Shown here one piece after another: positions 8,047 through 16,087 of a stretch of 64,000 nt of DNA. Origin of the DNA: Hymenobacter sp. UV11 (lineage in GTDB: Bacteria; Bacteroidota; Bacteroidia; Cytophagales; Hymenobacteraceae); the NCBI RefSeq assembly GCF_004684095.1, contig NZ_SRII01000002.1, positions 544,230-608,229 on the forward strand, in the 5' to 3' direction. The notes below the pieces were generated by a model. The model worked only from the letters and a program-made list of their open reading frames with translations, searched no databases and had not been told where the DNA came from. Positions within the stretch are counted from its first letter, which is position 1; each line of letters begins with the position of its first letter. The position numbers and the translations under genes were made by a program.

Positions 8047-10974
8047 CTAGAACAGGTCGTTCTTGGCCGGCACCACATAGGGTTGAGGCTTGCCGGTGGT
8101 TTTGGCGATGCCGAAGTAGAAGTAGAGCGTGCGCCGCACCGGGCCGCCGAGGTGGTTGGCCTCGCTCAGTGGGCCCAGGTTTTTGGTGTTGTTATCGAGG
8201 TTGAGGGCCAGCTTGGTGCCGATGGGCGGAATGGTGTCGAGAAACGACAAATTGCCCGGTGGCAGGGCTGGCGCGGACATTGGCCCCGACAAGCCGTAGA
8301 AATCAAACAACCTTACGAACAGTTCCTTATCGGGGCTGGCGACCAGGAATTTGCCCTCCACGGTGTTCATTTCCAGCCATGCCACGTCGGCGAAGTAGCC
8401 TTTGAACTCGGGGTAGAGCCAGGGGGCGGCGCCGGTTTGGGTGTTGTTGTAGGGATTTTCCCACACGTTGAGGGTGGGACCGGCGAGGCGGTTTTTCCAC
8501 ACGCGGTAGGGACCCTTGCCCAGCCACTTGGCGCTGAGGACGTAGTTTTCGGGGTAGGTAAATGTGAGGCCGGCGGCGGGGTAGTCGCCCTTGGGCAGGT
8601 CGTAGGCGTAGTCGAGACGCAGCCAGCCGTCGGGGCTCATCGCCCAGCGCACGCTGCTGAGGGCGCCCTGGTAGCGCACCTCCACCACTTCGCTACCCCC
8701 CTCGGCATGGTGCGCCAAGCCCTGAAACGGCGCCGCCGCGCCCACCAGCACCGGCCCGCCGCCAAAGCTGAGCTTGTCGCCGTTGTTACCTTTTATTTGC
8801 CCAATGCGACCGGTCAGCTTACTGAACGTGACCGTAATGTTGCTGGCTTGCAGCGTCAGCAGGCTGTCGGTTTCCGTCACGGCCACGGGGGGGAGGGCGG
8901 GCGTGGCCAGCTGTTTGGCTGCTTGCTGGCTGGCGAGGGGGGTAGGGGCGGGTAGCACGTCGCGCAGCAGGGCGAGGTTGGCGCCGGTTGGCCAGGTCCA
9001 TTGCAGCACCAGGTTCTTCTGTGGGTCGTAGGCCGAGAGCACGATGGCATCGTAGCGCTGCCAGTCAGTGGGTAGCTTAAGGTCGAGCTGGCCGGTGGCG
9101 AGCGGGGCCACGCTGGGGCTGGTGATGCGGCTCTTTTTCAGCGTAGTATAGCCCGCGAAAACTTCGCCCGGCCGGCGGAAATTCACCAGCTCCCACTGAA
9201 AAAAGCACTGGCTAAGGTTAGTGAAATGGTAGCGGTTCTCGACCGGTACGCGGCCCTTGAACTTGGCCGGCAGCTCCTTTAAGTCAATATGAATGGGCGA
9301 AAAAATTTCCCGAATGGCGAAGAAGCTGCCCTCCTTTTCGCGGTGCGGGCCCAGCACGCCGTCGGGCGCATTCACGCCGTTCACGTCGATGATATTGCGC
9401 TGGTCGGTGCGCACGATGCCCTCATCCATCAGCGCCCACAGGAAGCCGCCGCCCGAGCGTGGGGCGTGCCAGTGCAGGTCCCAAAGGTCGGCCAGGGCCG
9501 CGCCGCCGCCGCCATCGTCCTGCGAGTGCAGGAACTCGGTGGGCATGTAGATGAGCGAGTCGGCGAGTATCTGCTTGGTACTGTAGTAGTTCTCGTAGTG
9601 GTTGCAGTCGATGCCGCTGTGCGCGTTGCCCGGCCGGTGGTGGGGGTGAATGACGGGCCGGTTCGACAAGTCGTAGCGCGCAAACTCGGCGTCGAGCGCC
9701 GGGTTGGTGCCGCCCTCGTTGCCATTGTCCCAGAAAATAATGCTCGGGTGGTTCGCGTCCTTGCGCACCATTTCGCGCACCAGCGGCCGGCCGGCGGCGG
9801 TGCTATAGGCCTTCTGCCAGCCCGCCAGCTCGTCGAGCACGTACAGCCCCAGCGAGTCGCAGAGGTGCAGAAACTGTGCGTCGGGCGGGTAGTGCGACAT
9901 CCGCACCGCATTCATATTCATCTCTTTGATGAGCTCTACGTCCAGCAGCTGAATAGAATCGTTGAGCGTGCGCCCTGTTTCGGGCCAGAAGCTGTGGCGG
10001 TTGGTGCCCTTCATTTTTATCTGCGTGCCGTTCACAAAAATGCCCTTGCCGCGCCGCACCTCAATGGTGCGGAAGCCGAAGGTTTCGGTGGTCTGGTACA
10101 GCGGCTGGCCGGCGGCCCGCAGCGTGAAGCGGGCGCGGTAGAGGCGCGGCGTCTCGGCCGTCCAGGTTAGGGGGGTAGGGACCTGGGTGCGCAGCTGCAC
10201 CACGGTATCGGTGGTGGCGGCGCGGCCGGTGGCGGTGCCCACCACTTTGCCCGCCGCGTCGAATATTTCGACCTTAACGTCAGTGGCTTGCGTGAGGCCG
10301 CGCAGGCCAATATTCGCAGTGAAAGCGCCGCTGGCTTTGGCATCAATGGCGGTGTAGGGGATGAACGACTTGGGCGTAGCTTCCAGGTACACCGGCCGGA
10401 ACAGGCCGCCGAATATCCAATAGTCGGCCAGCCGCTCGGCGTTGTTCACCGAGGCATCGGCCGACATCTTGCTCACCGTCACCTCCAATTGATTGGGCGC
10501 GTCGAACTTCAGTAGCGGGCTGATATCATACTTAAACCGGTAGAATGCACCCTGGTGGGTAGGGCCTGCCAATTGGCCGTTCACGCGCACCTCGGCGTCG
10601 GTCATGGCGCCTTCAAACACGATTTGCACCGTTTTATCACGCCAGCCGGCCGGCACCGAAAAGCTGTATTTGTACTTGCCCTGCTCGTCGGCAAAGCGAA
10701 AATTCTTACCGTAGGTCTTGTAGTCGCGCCCGTAGTTGTAGGAACCAAATCCCTGCTGCTCCCAGCACGAAGGCACCTGAATAGTCGTCCAATAGCCGCT
10801 CTTGCGGCCCCCGGTGCAGTAAAAATCCCAGGCCACGGTGTGCGTATTGTCGCGGCCCGAGAGGTACTGCACCTGCTTTTGGGGAGCGGGCTGGGCGGGG
10901 GCCAGCCAAGGCAGCAGCAAACTCAACAGGCAAAAAACGGCGAGGGCAAAGGCACGCATGGGCGGGAATGGCAA
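8047..10974 (-). CDS. Secreted glycoside hydrolase family 2 (beta-galactosidase-like)
   Basis: 975 residues with a signal peptide (LAVFCLLSLLLPWLAPAQ); the start may be the second Met at 10959 (MRAFALAV). Domains in order: sugar-binding (WTTIQVPSCWEQQGFG, FEGAMTDAEVRVNG), immunoglobulin-like, GH2 barrel (FGFRTIEVRRGKGIFVNG, NMNAVRMSHYP), acid/base motif IIFWDNGNEGG and candidate nucleophile region MPTEFLHSQDDGG, then a large C-terminal beta domain as in long beta-galactosidases. It probably removes terminal beta-galactose or a similar sugar in the periplasm or outside the cell. It is convergent with the preceding glycosidase and starts 94 bases after the pbpC stop. It differs clearly from the truncated GH2 at the window start. 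Confidence 0.88.
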   Translation of the reverse strand: MPFPPMRAFALAVFCLLSLLLPWLAPAQPAPQKQVQYLSGRDNTHTVAWDFYCTGGRKSGYWTTIQVPSCWEQQGFGSYNYGRDYKTYGKNFRFADEQGKYKYSFSVPAGWRDKTVQIVFEGAMTDAEVRVNGQLAGPTHQGAFYRFKYDISPLLKFDAPNQLEVTVSKMSADASVNNAERLADYWIFGGLFRPVYLEATPKSFIPYTAIDAKASGAFTANIGLRGLTQATDVKVEIFDAAGKVVGTATGRAATTDTVVQLRTQVPTPLTWTAETPRLYRARFTLRAAGQPLYQTTETFGFRTIEVRRGKGIFVNGTQIKMKGTNRHSFWPETGRTLNDSIQLLDVELIKEMNMNAVRMSHYPPDAQFLHLCDSLGLYVLDELAGWQKAYSTAAGRPLVREMVRKDANHPSIIFWDNGNEGGTNPALDAEFARYDLSNRPVIHPHHRPGNAHSGIDCNHYENYYSTKQILADSLIYMPTEFLHSQDDGGGGAALADLWDLHWHAPRSGGGFLWALMDEGIVRTDQRNIIDVNGVNAPDGVLGPHREKEGSFFAIREIFSPIHIDLKELPAKFKGRVPVENRYHFTNLSQCFFQWELVNFRRPGEVFAGYTTLKKSRITSPSVAPLATGQLDLKLPTDWQRYDAIVLSAYDPQKNLVLQWTWPTGANLALLRDVLPAPTPLASQQAAKQLATPALPPVAVTETDSLLTLQASNITVTFSKLTGRIGQIKGNNGDKLSFGGGPVLVGAAAPFQGLAHHAEGGSEVVEVRYQGALSSVRWAMSPDGWLRLDYAYDLPKGDYPAAGLTFTYPENYVLSAKWLGKGPYRVWKNRLAGPTLNVWENPYNNTQTGAAPWLYPEFKGYFADVAWLEMNTVEGKFLVASPDKELFVRLFDFYGLSGPMSAPALPPGNLSFLDTIPPIGTKLALNLDNNTKNLGPLSEANHLGGPVRRTLYFYFGIAKTTGKPQPYVVPAKNDLF

Positions 10975-11068
10975 GGGGAAAGGCAGCGAACTACCGCCAA
11001 GTTCAGGGGGGTAGGGGCGGGCCGCGTCCTGTAGTTTCCTGCTTGGCGAGGGGGGTAAGGCGATGCCG

Positions 11069-13459
11069 CTACAGCTCGCGCACCAGCACGCGCACGTTCA
11101 CGGTGCGGCCGTGGTCGTCGGCGCAGGATATTTTGACCTCGCCCGGCTGGGGCCGAAAAAACACCCGCGCCGTGGCCGGGGCGGCTTGCAGAAACCGGTC
11201 GTTCACGTACCAGTACACCTGGTGCACTTCGCCGGCCGCCGCGCAGCTGAGCAGCAATTGTGGCTTTTCGGCGGCGTTGAGCACATATTCGGCGTGGGCG
11301 GCGGGCGAGGTGATGGCCAGTAGCGGCGCGGCTTCCGGCCCGGTGGTGCCGGCCGCCTCGGCGCCGCGCACCAGGCGGCACGCTGGATTGTGGGGGGGTA
11401 GGCGGCGCGTGGGCAGCCCCTGGCTTTCGCGGAAAGCTAGCACCTCGGGCCGCACATTCGGGAACAGCGTGCGGCGGTAGCCGCTGGCCGGCGCGCAGGC
11501 CCGGCAGTAGCTGTAGCGGCCATCGGCCGAGGTCAGCACCTCCTGCTGGTGCTGGCAGCGCTGGCCACCCGACACGCCGGGCAGGTAATAATCGAGCAGC
11601 TGGGTGGGGCAATTATCGCCGGGTACCAGGCCGGTTTCGGCGCAAACCAGCCGAAAATCGAGGCTGGCCGACGGGGCAAACCAATCGCCCGCGCCGTTGT
11701 AGGCCAGGGCGTTAAATAAATCAAACAGCAGCGGCGAGGCCACGTCGGCCCCCGTCAGCGCCGGGCTGCCCTGCCCACTGAAATTCCCCACCCATACCCC
11801 AATGGTGTACTGGCGGTTGTAGCCCAGGCTCCAGGCGTCGCGGCGGCCGTAGCTGGTGCCGGTTTTCCAGGCAATGCGCGGCAGGTGGCGGCCGGCGGCG
11901 GCATCAATTGGCAGGTCGGGCCGGGTGCGTTGGGCCAGGATGTCGGTGAGCAGGTAGGCGGACGCTTCGCTAAGTAAGAATTTGGAATTAATAATTAAAG
12001 ATTGCCGGGTGGGTTTCGCTGCTGTCCCTTTCTTCGCCGCAGTCGGGTCAATTTTTAATTCCTCATTTATAATTTTTAATTTCTGCCACCTACCCCCATT
12101 CGCCAGCGCCGAATACAGGCCCGTTAACTCCTCGAGCGTGGCGCCGCAGCCGCCGAGTATGGTGCTCAGGCCCAGCCGGGGCGCGTCGCGCGCCACCTGC
12201 CGGAAGCCCGCTTTTCGCAGCGTGCCAGTGAGCTTCTCCACGCCCACCTCGGCCAGCACCCGCACCGCCGGAATGTTGAGCGAGTAGGTGAGGGCCCGCT
12301 CCATCGTCACCTCGCCCTGGCAGTGCTTGTCGAAGTTTTCGGGCCGGAAACCCTGGAAGTTGGTAGGCACGTCGGGTAGCACGGTTTTGGGCGTCAGCAG
12401 GCCGCGGTCGAAGGCCAGGCCGTAGAGCAGCGGCTTGAGCGTAGAGCCCGGCGAGCGCACCGCCCGCACGCCATCAACCTGCCCCAGGGTGCTATTATCT
12501 TGAAAATCGACCGAGCCCACGTAGGCTTCCACGGCGTGGGTTTGGTTGTTCACGACCAACACGGCGGCCTGCGAAATGCCCAGCGTAGCCAGCCGGCGCA
12601 CATAGTTGCGGGCCAGGTTTTCGGCCTTGGCCTGGGTGGCGGGCCGCAGCGTGCTGCGCACGAGGGCCGCGCCCGGCTGGCTTTGCACCAGCCGCCGGGC
12701 CAGGTGCGGGGCCAGGGTAGGGGCCGGGTGGCGCCGGGCGTCGAGTGGTTCCAGCAGCGCATCGGCAATATCCTGGGCCGGAAAGAGCTTTTGGCGCCCA
12801 AAATACCGTAGCCAGCGGTTGCGCTCGCGCACAATCTGCGCGTTATCCCGGCCCAGCACCAGCCCGGCCGGCCGGTTCGGAATAATAGCCAGCGTCACGG
12901 TTTGGGCCAGCGAGAGGTAGTCGGGTGGCTGCTGGAAATACAGCAGCGCCGCCGACTTTACGCCCTCAATATTGGAGCCGTAGGGCACCAGGTTGAGGTA
13001 TAATTGCAAAATTTCCGCCTTGCTAAAATGGGCCTCCAGCTGCCCGGCGCGCAGTATTTCGAGCAGTTTATTGCGGAAGGTTCGCTCTTTGGGCTCCAGC
13101 AGCCGCGCCACCTGCATGGTAATGGTGCTGGCACCCGTGGTGCGGCCGTGGCCCAGCAGGTTGCGCCCCGCTGCCTGCACAATAGCCACCGGGTTCACCC
13201 CCAAATGGTAGCGGAAATACCGGTCTTCCTTCGCAATAATGGCCGCTTGCAGCGCCGGCGTAATCTCGGGCAGCTCGGTTTTCATTCGCCACTTTTGGGT
13301 GGGGTTGAGGTAAGCGTGCAGCACGGTGCCATCCTGGGCCAGCACCAGCGGCGAGTACTGCGGCGGGGGGGGTAGGGGCCAGCAGCGGTCGGCCAAAAAA
13401 GCGAGCACCAGCAGCGCGGCCAGCCCAAGGGCGATGCGAAAAAGCGGGCGGTGGCGCAT
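11069..13459 (-). CDS. pbpC: Penicillin-binding protein 1C, bifunctional transglycosylase/transpeptidase
   Basis: 796 residues. One N-terminal membrane anchor (IALGLAALLVLAFLA) is followed by a GT51 transglycosylase (EDRYFRYHLGVNP, TGASTITMQVARLL), a transpeptidase domain with SPGSTLKP (near residue 336), YSLN and KTGTS (near residue 532), and a C-terminal PBP1C-type domain. It polymerises and possibly cross-links peptidoglycan. Residues about 460-495 (KLKIINEELKI...SLIINSKF) are encoded by an AT-rich inverted repeat inserted in frame between the usual ALANGG and SEASAYLLTDIL segments. The partner alpha-2-macroglobulin gene often next to pbpC is absent; an IS lies immediately upstream. Confidence 0.95.
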   Translation of the reverse strand: MRHRPLFRIALGLAALLVLAFLADRCWPLPPPPQYSPLVLAQDGTVLHAYLNPTQKWRMKTELPEITPALQAAIIAKEDRYFRYHLGVNPVAIVQAAGRNLLGHGRTTGASTITMQVARLLEPKERTFRNKLLEILRAGQLEAHFSKAEILQLYLNLVPYGSNIEGVKSAALLYFQQPPDYLSLAQTVTLAIIPNRPAGLVLGRDNAQIVRERNRWLRYFGRQKLFPAQDIADALLEPLDARRHPAPTLAPHLARRLVQSQPGAALVRSTLRPATQAKAENLARNYVRRLATLGISQAAVLVVNNQTHAVEAYVGSVDFQDNSTLGQVDGVRAVRSPGSTLKPLLYGLAFDRGLLTPKTVLPDVPTNFQGFRPENFDKHCQGEVTMERALTYSLNIPAVRVLAEVGVEKLTGTLRKAGFRQVARDAPRLGLSTILGGCGATLEELTGLYSALANGGRWQKLKIINEELKIDPTAAKKGTAAKPTRQSLIINSKFLLSEASAYLLTDILAQRTRPDLPIDAAAGRHLPRIAWKTGTSYGRRDAWSLGYNRQYTIGVWVGNFSGQGSPALTGADVASPLLFDLFNALAYNGAGDWFAPSASLDFRLVCAETGLVPGDNCPTQLLDYYLPGVSGGQRCQHQQEVLTSADGRYSYCRACAPASGYRRTLFPNVRPEVLAFRESQGLPTRRLPPHNPACRLVRGAEAAGTTGPEAAPLLAITSPAAHAEYVLNAAEKPQLLLSCAAAGEVHQVYWYVNDRFLQAAPATARVFFRPQPGEVKISCADDHGRTVNVRVLVREL
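11976..12082. repeat. AT-rich (family D) repeat inserted in frame in pbpC
   Basis: AT-rich arms (11976-12001 with GGAATTAATAATTAAAG; 12048-12082 with AATTTTTAATTCCTCAT) flank a GC-rich centre. Composition is far below the surrounding gene. The insert adds about 36 residues without breaking the frame. Similar tracts occur at 19660, 34470, 45909, 50812, 51194 and 58362. Confidence 0.75.
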
Positions 13460-13463
13460 GGAG

Positions 13464-13471
13464 CGAATGTA
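13464..13471 (-). promoter_or_regulatory. Candidate -7 element for pbpC (TACATTCG)
   Basis: Reverse strand reads TACATTCG four bases before the pbpC ATG, a near match to the Bacteroidota TAnnTTTG -7 element. Transcription would then start at or inside the start codon, so a leaderless or alternative start is possible. It overlaps the edge of repeat C. Confidence 0.4.
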
Positions 13472-13503
13472 GCGCGAACTTTCCAGTTCGTGCGTGAGCG
13501 CAG

Positions 13504-14691
13504 CAGGGCAAAAGCACCAAAAGGTTAGTTAGCGTCTGGGGACTGAGGAGCTAATTGGCAGAGCAGTTGTCGGAGATAGTCATCATCACGCGCCGCTTTC
13601 TTGCGTTTGCGTGGCAGACTCATCTTCGTTGGCTCGCGTCGTAAGAGGGTGAGCGCGAGCTTACGCAGGGTCGAGAGGTTGCGTGGGGCGTGGCCCTGGC
13701 GCACCCGGCAGGCATCCTCGGCAAAGGTGACATCTAGGTGCCAATGCAGGTCGTTTTCGATGCCCCAGTGTCCGCGCACGTAGCCCGCCAACTCGCCCGC
13801 ACTCGCTTGCGCCAGCGAGCTCAGGTAGTAGCGCGTACTGTGCTGCTCGCGCCCCTGCTGCCAGCGCCGGGTCTGTACGCAGACCACCGCCGCCAGGCCC
13901 GCCCAGTCGGCGGCTTCCTCCACCAGGGTCAGGTCCCGGCTCACCCACACCCGGCGCTCTTCGCCGCGGCCATGGTCTTTCTCGCGGCTCACAAAGGCCG
14001 GCTCCTGCCGCAGCAGCGGGGCCAGATGGGCTTGTACCTGCTCGAAGAGCGCCCGTTGGTTCTGCTTGAGGGCCAGCACATAATCGGCGCGGCGCTCGAC
14101 CAGCGTCGCAGCAATGGCGCGCTGGCAGCCGATGGCATCGATGCTCACCACGCTGCCGGCGACCTCCACCAGGTCCAGCACTTGCGGAATGGCGACGAGT
14201 TCGTTGGCTTTGCTGACCACTTGGGTTTGGGCCAGGCACAGGCGCTGTTTGGTCGCCCAGACGCTGACCAGCTGCACGCTGGCCTGGCGCTGGCCGGGCA
14301 GGTAGGTGCCGCGCACCTGTTTGCCATCAATGGCCAACTGCTGCCCAGCCAGGACCCGCAGGATGTCCTGCCCCCAGTGGGTAAGACTGGCTTCGAGTTC
14401 GACCGGATTCAGGCGGCTAAATACCCGCTGCAACGTGTAAGACGAGGGGGATGCCGGCGGGCAAGCGCAGAAACCGGGCGCGCACGGTGTGTTTGTCACA
14501 GGCGTAATCATAAATCTGCTCAAAATCTTCGCAATCAGCCAGTAAGCCGCACAGTACCAGCCAAATAATATCGCTTAGCTCGTGTAGACAGCGCCCCTCC
14601 ACCCGATAGTCCGTTACCTGCCAAAAGAAATCCGCTACTTCTTCTTCCATCCCCAAAGCTCGCTAACTTACCTTTTGGTGCTTTTGCCCTG
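13504..14691 (-). mobile_element. ISAs1-family insertion sequence, 1188 bp, with 10-bp target duplication
   Basis: Terminal inverted repeats begin CAGGGCAAAAGCACC on the left (13504) and are mirrored on the right, ending at 14691, with about 30 matching bases and one mismatch. The 10-bp direct repeat GTGAGCGCAG at 13494-13503 and 14692-14701 is the target duplication. CAGGG ends, 8-10 bp duplication, about 1.2 kb length and the transposase type are all typical of ISAs1. The intact duplication and nearly identical ends suggest recent insertion. Confidence 0.92.
13525..14656 (-). pseudogene. ISAs1-family transposase, split by a frameshift
   Basis: The N-terminal part is read from 14656 (DYRVEGRCLHELSDIIWLVLCG, a DDE_Tnp_1-associated domain). 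The catalytic part is in another frame down to 13525 and carries ISAs1 motifs: AIDGKQVRGT, SIDAIGCQRAIAATLV, YVLALKQNQ and HWGIENDLHWHLDVTF. The two frames join at a run of five G at 14446-14450 (C run in the gene), where skipping one base joins RLPAGIP to SSYTLQRVFSRL and gives a normal ISAs1 length of about 375 residues. Either the copy is inactivated, a +1 slip makes full-length protein, or the read has an indel. ISAs1 elements are not known to me to use programmed frameshifting, so inactivation is favoured. Confidence 0.88.
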
Positions 14692-14784
14692 GTGAGCGCA
14701 GCGAGCAGGCGGCACCGCGCGGCGCAAACGACGATGCGCGCTGCGCGCGCGCACGAACTGGAAAGCTCGCGCTACTGATTTGCG

Positions 14785-15546
14785 CTACTGCACGTACTTA
14801 ATCTCTTGCAAGCCAAAGCGCTGCACCGCGCCGCCAATCTCCACGGCCAGGCGGCCGTCGGGCTCCACGCCCACAATCTGGCCGCGCACCCGGCGGCCGG
14901 CCACCTCGTACTCGTGCCACTCCTGGTAGCGGTAGAGGGCGGCCAGGTAGGCCCGGCGCAGCTCGCCTACCTGGCCGGCGCGCAGTTGGAGGTAACGCTT
15001 CTCCAAGCACTCCAGCAGGCGGGCGGCCAGCGCTTCGCGCTGGAAGTAGCGGCCCGTGAGCGCACCCAGCGACGTGGCGGTGGGAAGGGCAAAGTGCCGC
15101 TGGTTCACGTTCAGCCCAATGCCGACGATGCTGGACTGAATCTTTGCCCCGCTCAGGCTGTTCTCAATGAGAATACCGCCGAATTTTTGGGTGCCAAAAT
15201 ATAGGTCGTTAGGCCATTTCAGGCGTAGCTTATCGGCGGGTTGTAGCAAGGCGGTGGCCCAGTCAAACACGCCCAGCGCCACGGCCTGGCTCAGCAAAAA
15301 CTGCTGGCCCGCGTCGAGAAAGGTGGGTAGCCACACGACAGATAGTGTCAGGTTTTCGCCTGGCGCGGCCTGCCATTGGTTGCCACGCTGGCCGCGGCCG
15401 GCAAACTGGTCGTCCGTTATGACGGTACAGCCTTCGCTGGCCCGGTTTTCGCGCAACAGTTGTTGCGCTTCCAAGTTAGTAGAAGGGCAGGCGGGCAGCC
15501 AGATGAGCTGCTGGCCCGTGAATAAGGTATTAGGGCTGATGACCAC
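14785..15546 (-). CDS. birA: Biotin--[acetyl-CoA-carboxylase] ligase
   Basis: 253 residues; the chosen start is a GTG codon (15544-15546). It activates biotin to biotinyl-AMP and transfers it to the carboxyl-carrier lysine of acetyl-CoA carboxylase. Visible motifs are the biotin/ATP loop GRGQRGN (about residue 50), KWPNDLYF (about 109-116), and the catalytic-core sequence GGILIEN and GIGLNVNQ. There is no N-terminal helix-turn-helix, so this is a monofunctional class I enzyme, not a repressor. It is divergent from rsfS, with 49 bases between the starts. Confidence 0.95.
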   Translation of the reverse strand: MVISPNTLFTGQQLIWLPACPSTNLEAQQLLRENRASEGCTVITDDQFAGRGQRGNQWQAAPGENLTLSVVWLPTFLDAGQQFLLSQAVALGVFDWATALLQPADKLRLKWPNDLYFGTQKFGGILIENSLSGAKIQSSIVGIGLNVNQRHFALPTATSLGALTGRYFQREALAARLLECLEKRYLQLRAGQVGELRRAYLAALYRYQEWHEYEVAGRRVRGQIVGVEPDGRLAVEIGGAVQRFGLQEIKYVQ

Positions 15547-15595
15547 GCAGGTTAGCAGTCGTATATTAGCTAGGTAAACAACGCAAACTTACTCT

Positions 15596-15988
15596 ATGAA
15601 GAGCATTCAGGTTCGGCAGGATTCGGACACATTGGCAGACGTAGCCGTACGCGGCCTGCAAGACCGTAAAGGAATGGACATTGTCGTTCTCAATTTAAAA
15701 GAATTGAAGAATGCGGTGGCCGATTATTTCATCATTTGCTCAGCTTCGTCCGATACGCAGCTCGACGCCCTAGCTCGCTCGGTAGAAGAGGAAGTAGAAA
15801 AAGTGACGGGCCAGGCGCCCTGGCAAAGCGAAGGCCGCACTAATCGCGAGTGGATTCTGTTGGATTATGTAGATGTGGTAGTGCACGTGTTCCTACGCGA
15901 CCGCCGGCAGTTTTACGCGCTGGAGGAGCTGTGGGGCGACGCCGAAATTACGCGCATCGAAGATACTGCCGACGTAGTACAGCGCTAA
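15596..15988 (+). CDS. rsfS: Ribosomal silencing factor RsfS
   Basis: 130 residues matching the RsfS/Iojap/DUF143 family: DIVVLNLKELKNAVADYFIIC, SDTQLDALARSVEE and DYVDVVVHVFLRDRRQFYALEELW. Members bind uL14 on the 50S subunit and block subunit joining under starvation. The family is usually around 110-130 residues. The next gene is ftsH, 99 bases downstream on the same strand, an arrangement I recall as common in Bacteroidota. Confidence 0.95.
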   Translation: MKSIQVRQDSDTLADVAVRGLQDRKGMDIVVLNLKELKNAVADYFIICSASSDTQLDALARSVEEEVEKVTGQAPWQSEGRTNREWILLDYVDVVVHVFLRDRRQFYALEELWGDAEITRIEDTADVVQR

Positions 15989-16087
15989 AGCATTGGGCCG
16001 TCGGCTGCGTCTACTGGTAGTATTACTGCAACCTTGCCCGTCCGGCGCGGTTGCTATTGACTTAGTACAACTCAAGTAAATTTTATT

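Larger units (their letters stand above)
13471..14774. repeat. Family C inverted repeat interrupted by the insertion sequence
   Basis: Left piece 13471-13503 (AGCGCGAACTTTCCAGTTCG...) and right piece 14692-14774 (ending ...CACGAACTGGAAAGCTCGCGCT) form one inverted repeat when the IS is removed. A second, uninterrupted family copy is at 42238-42353. The IS therefore landed in a pre-existing hairpin element. Confidence 0.8.

Noticed and set aside
7915..10170. Long plus-strand frames opposite the second GH2 gene
   Set aside because: No recognisable protein features; the GH2 frame on the other strand has all family motifs.
14417..14656. Separate small gene beside the transposase
   Set aside because: Its sequence is the N-terminal domain of the same ISAs1 transposase, split by one base.
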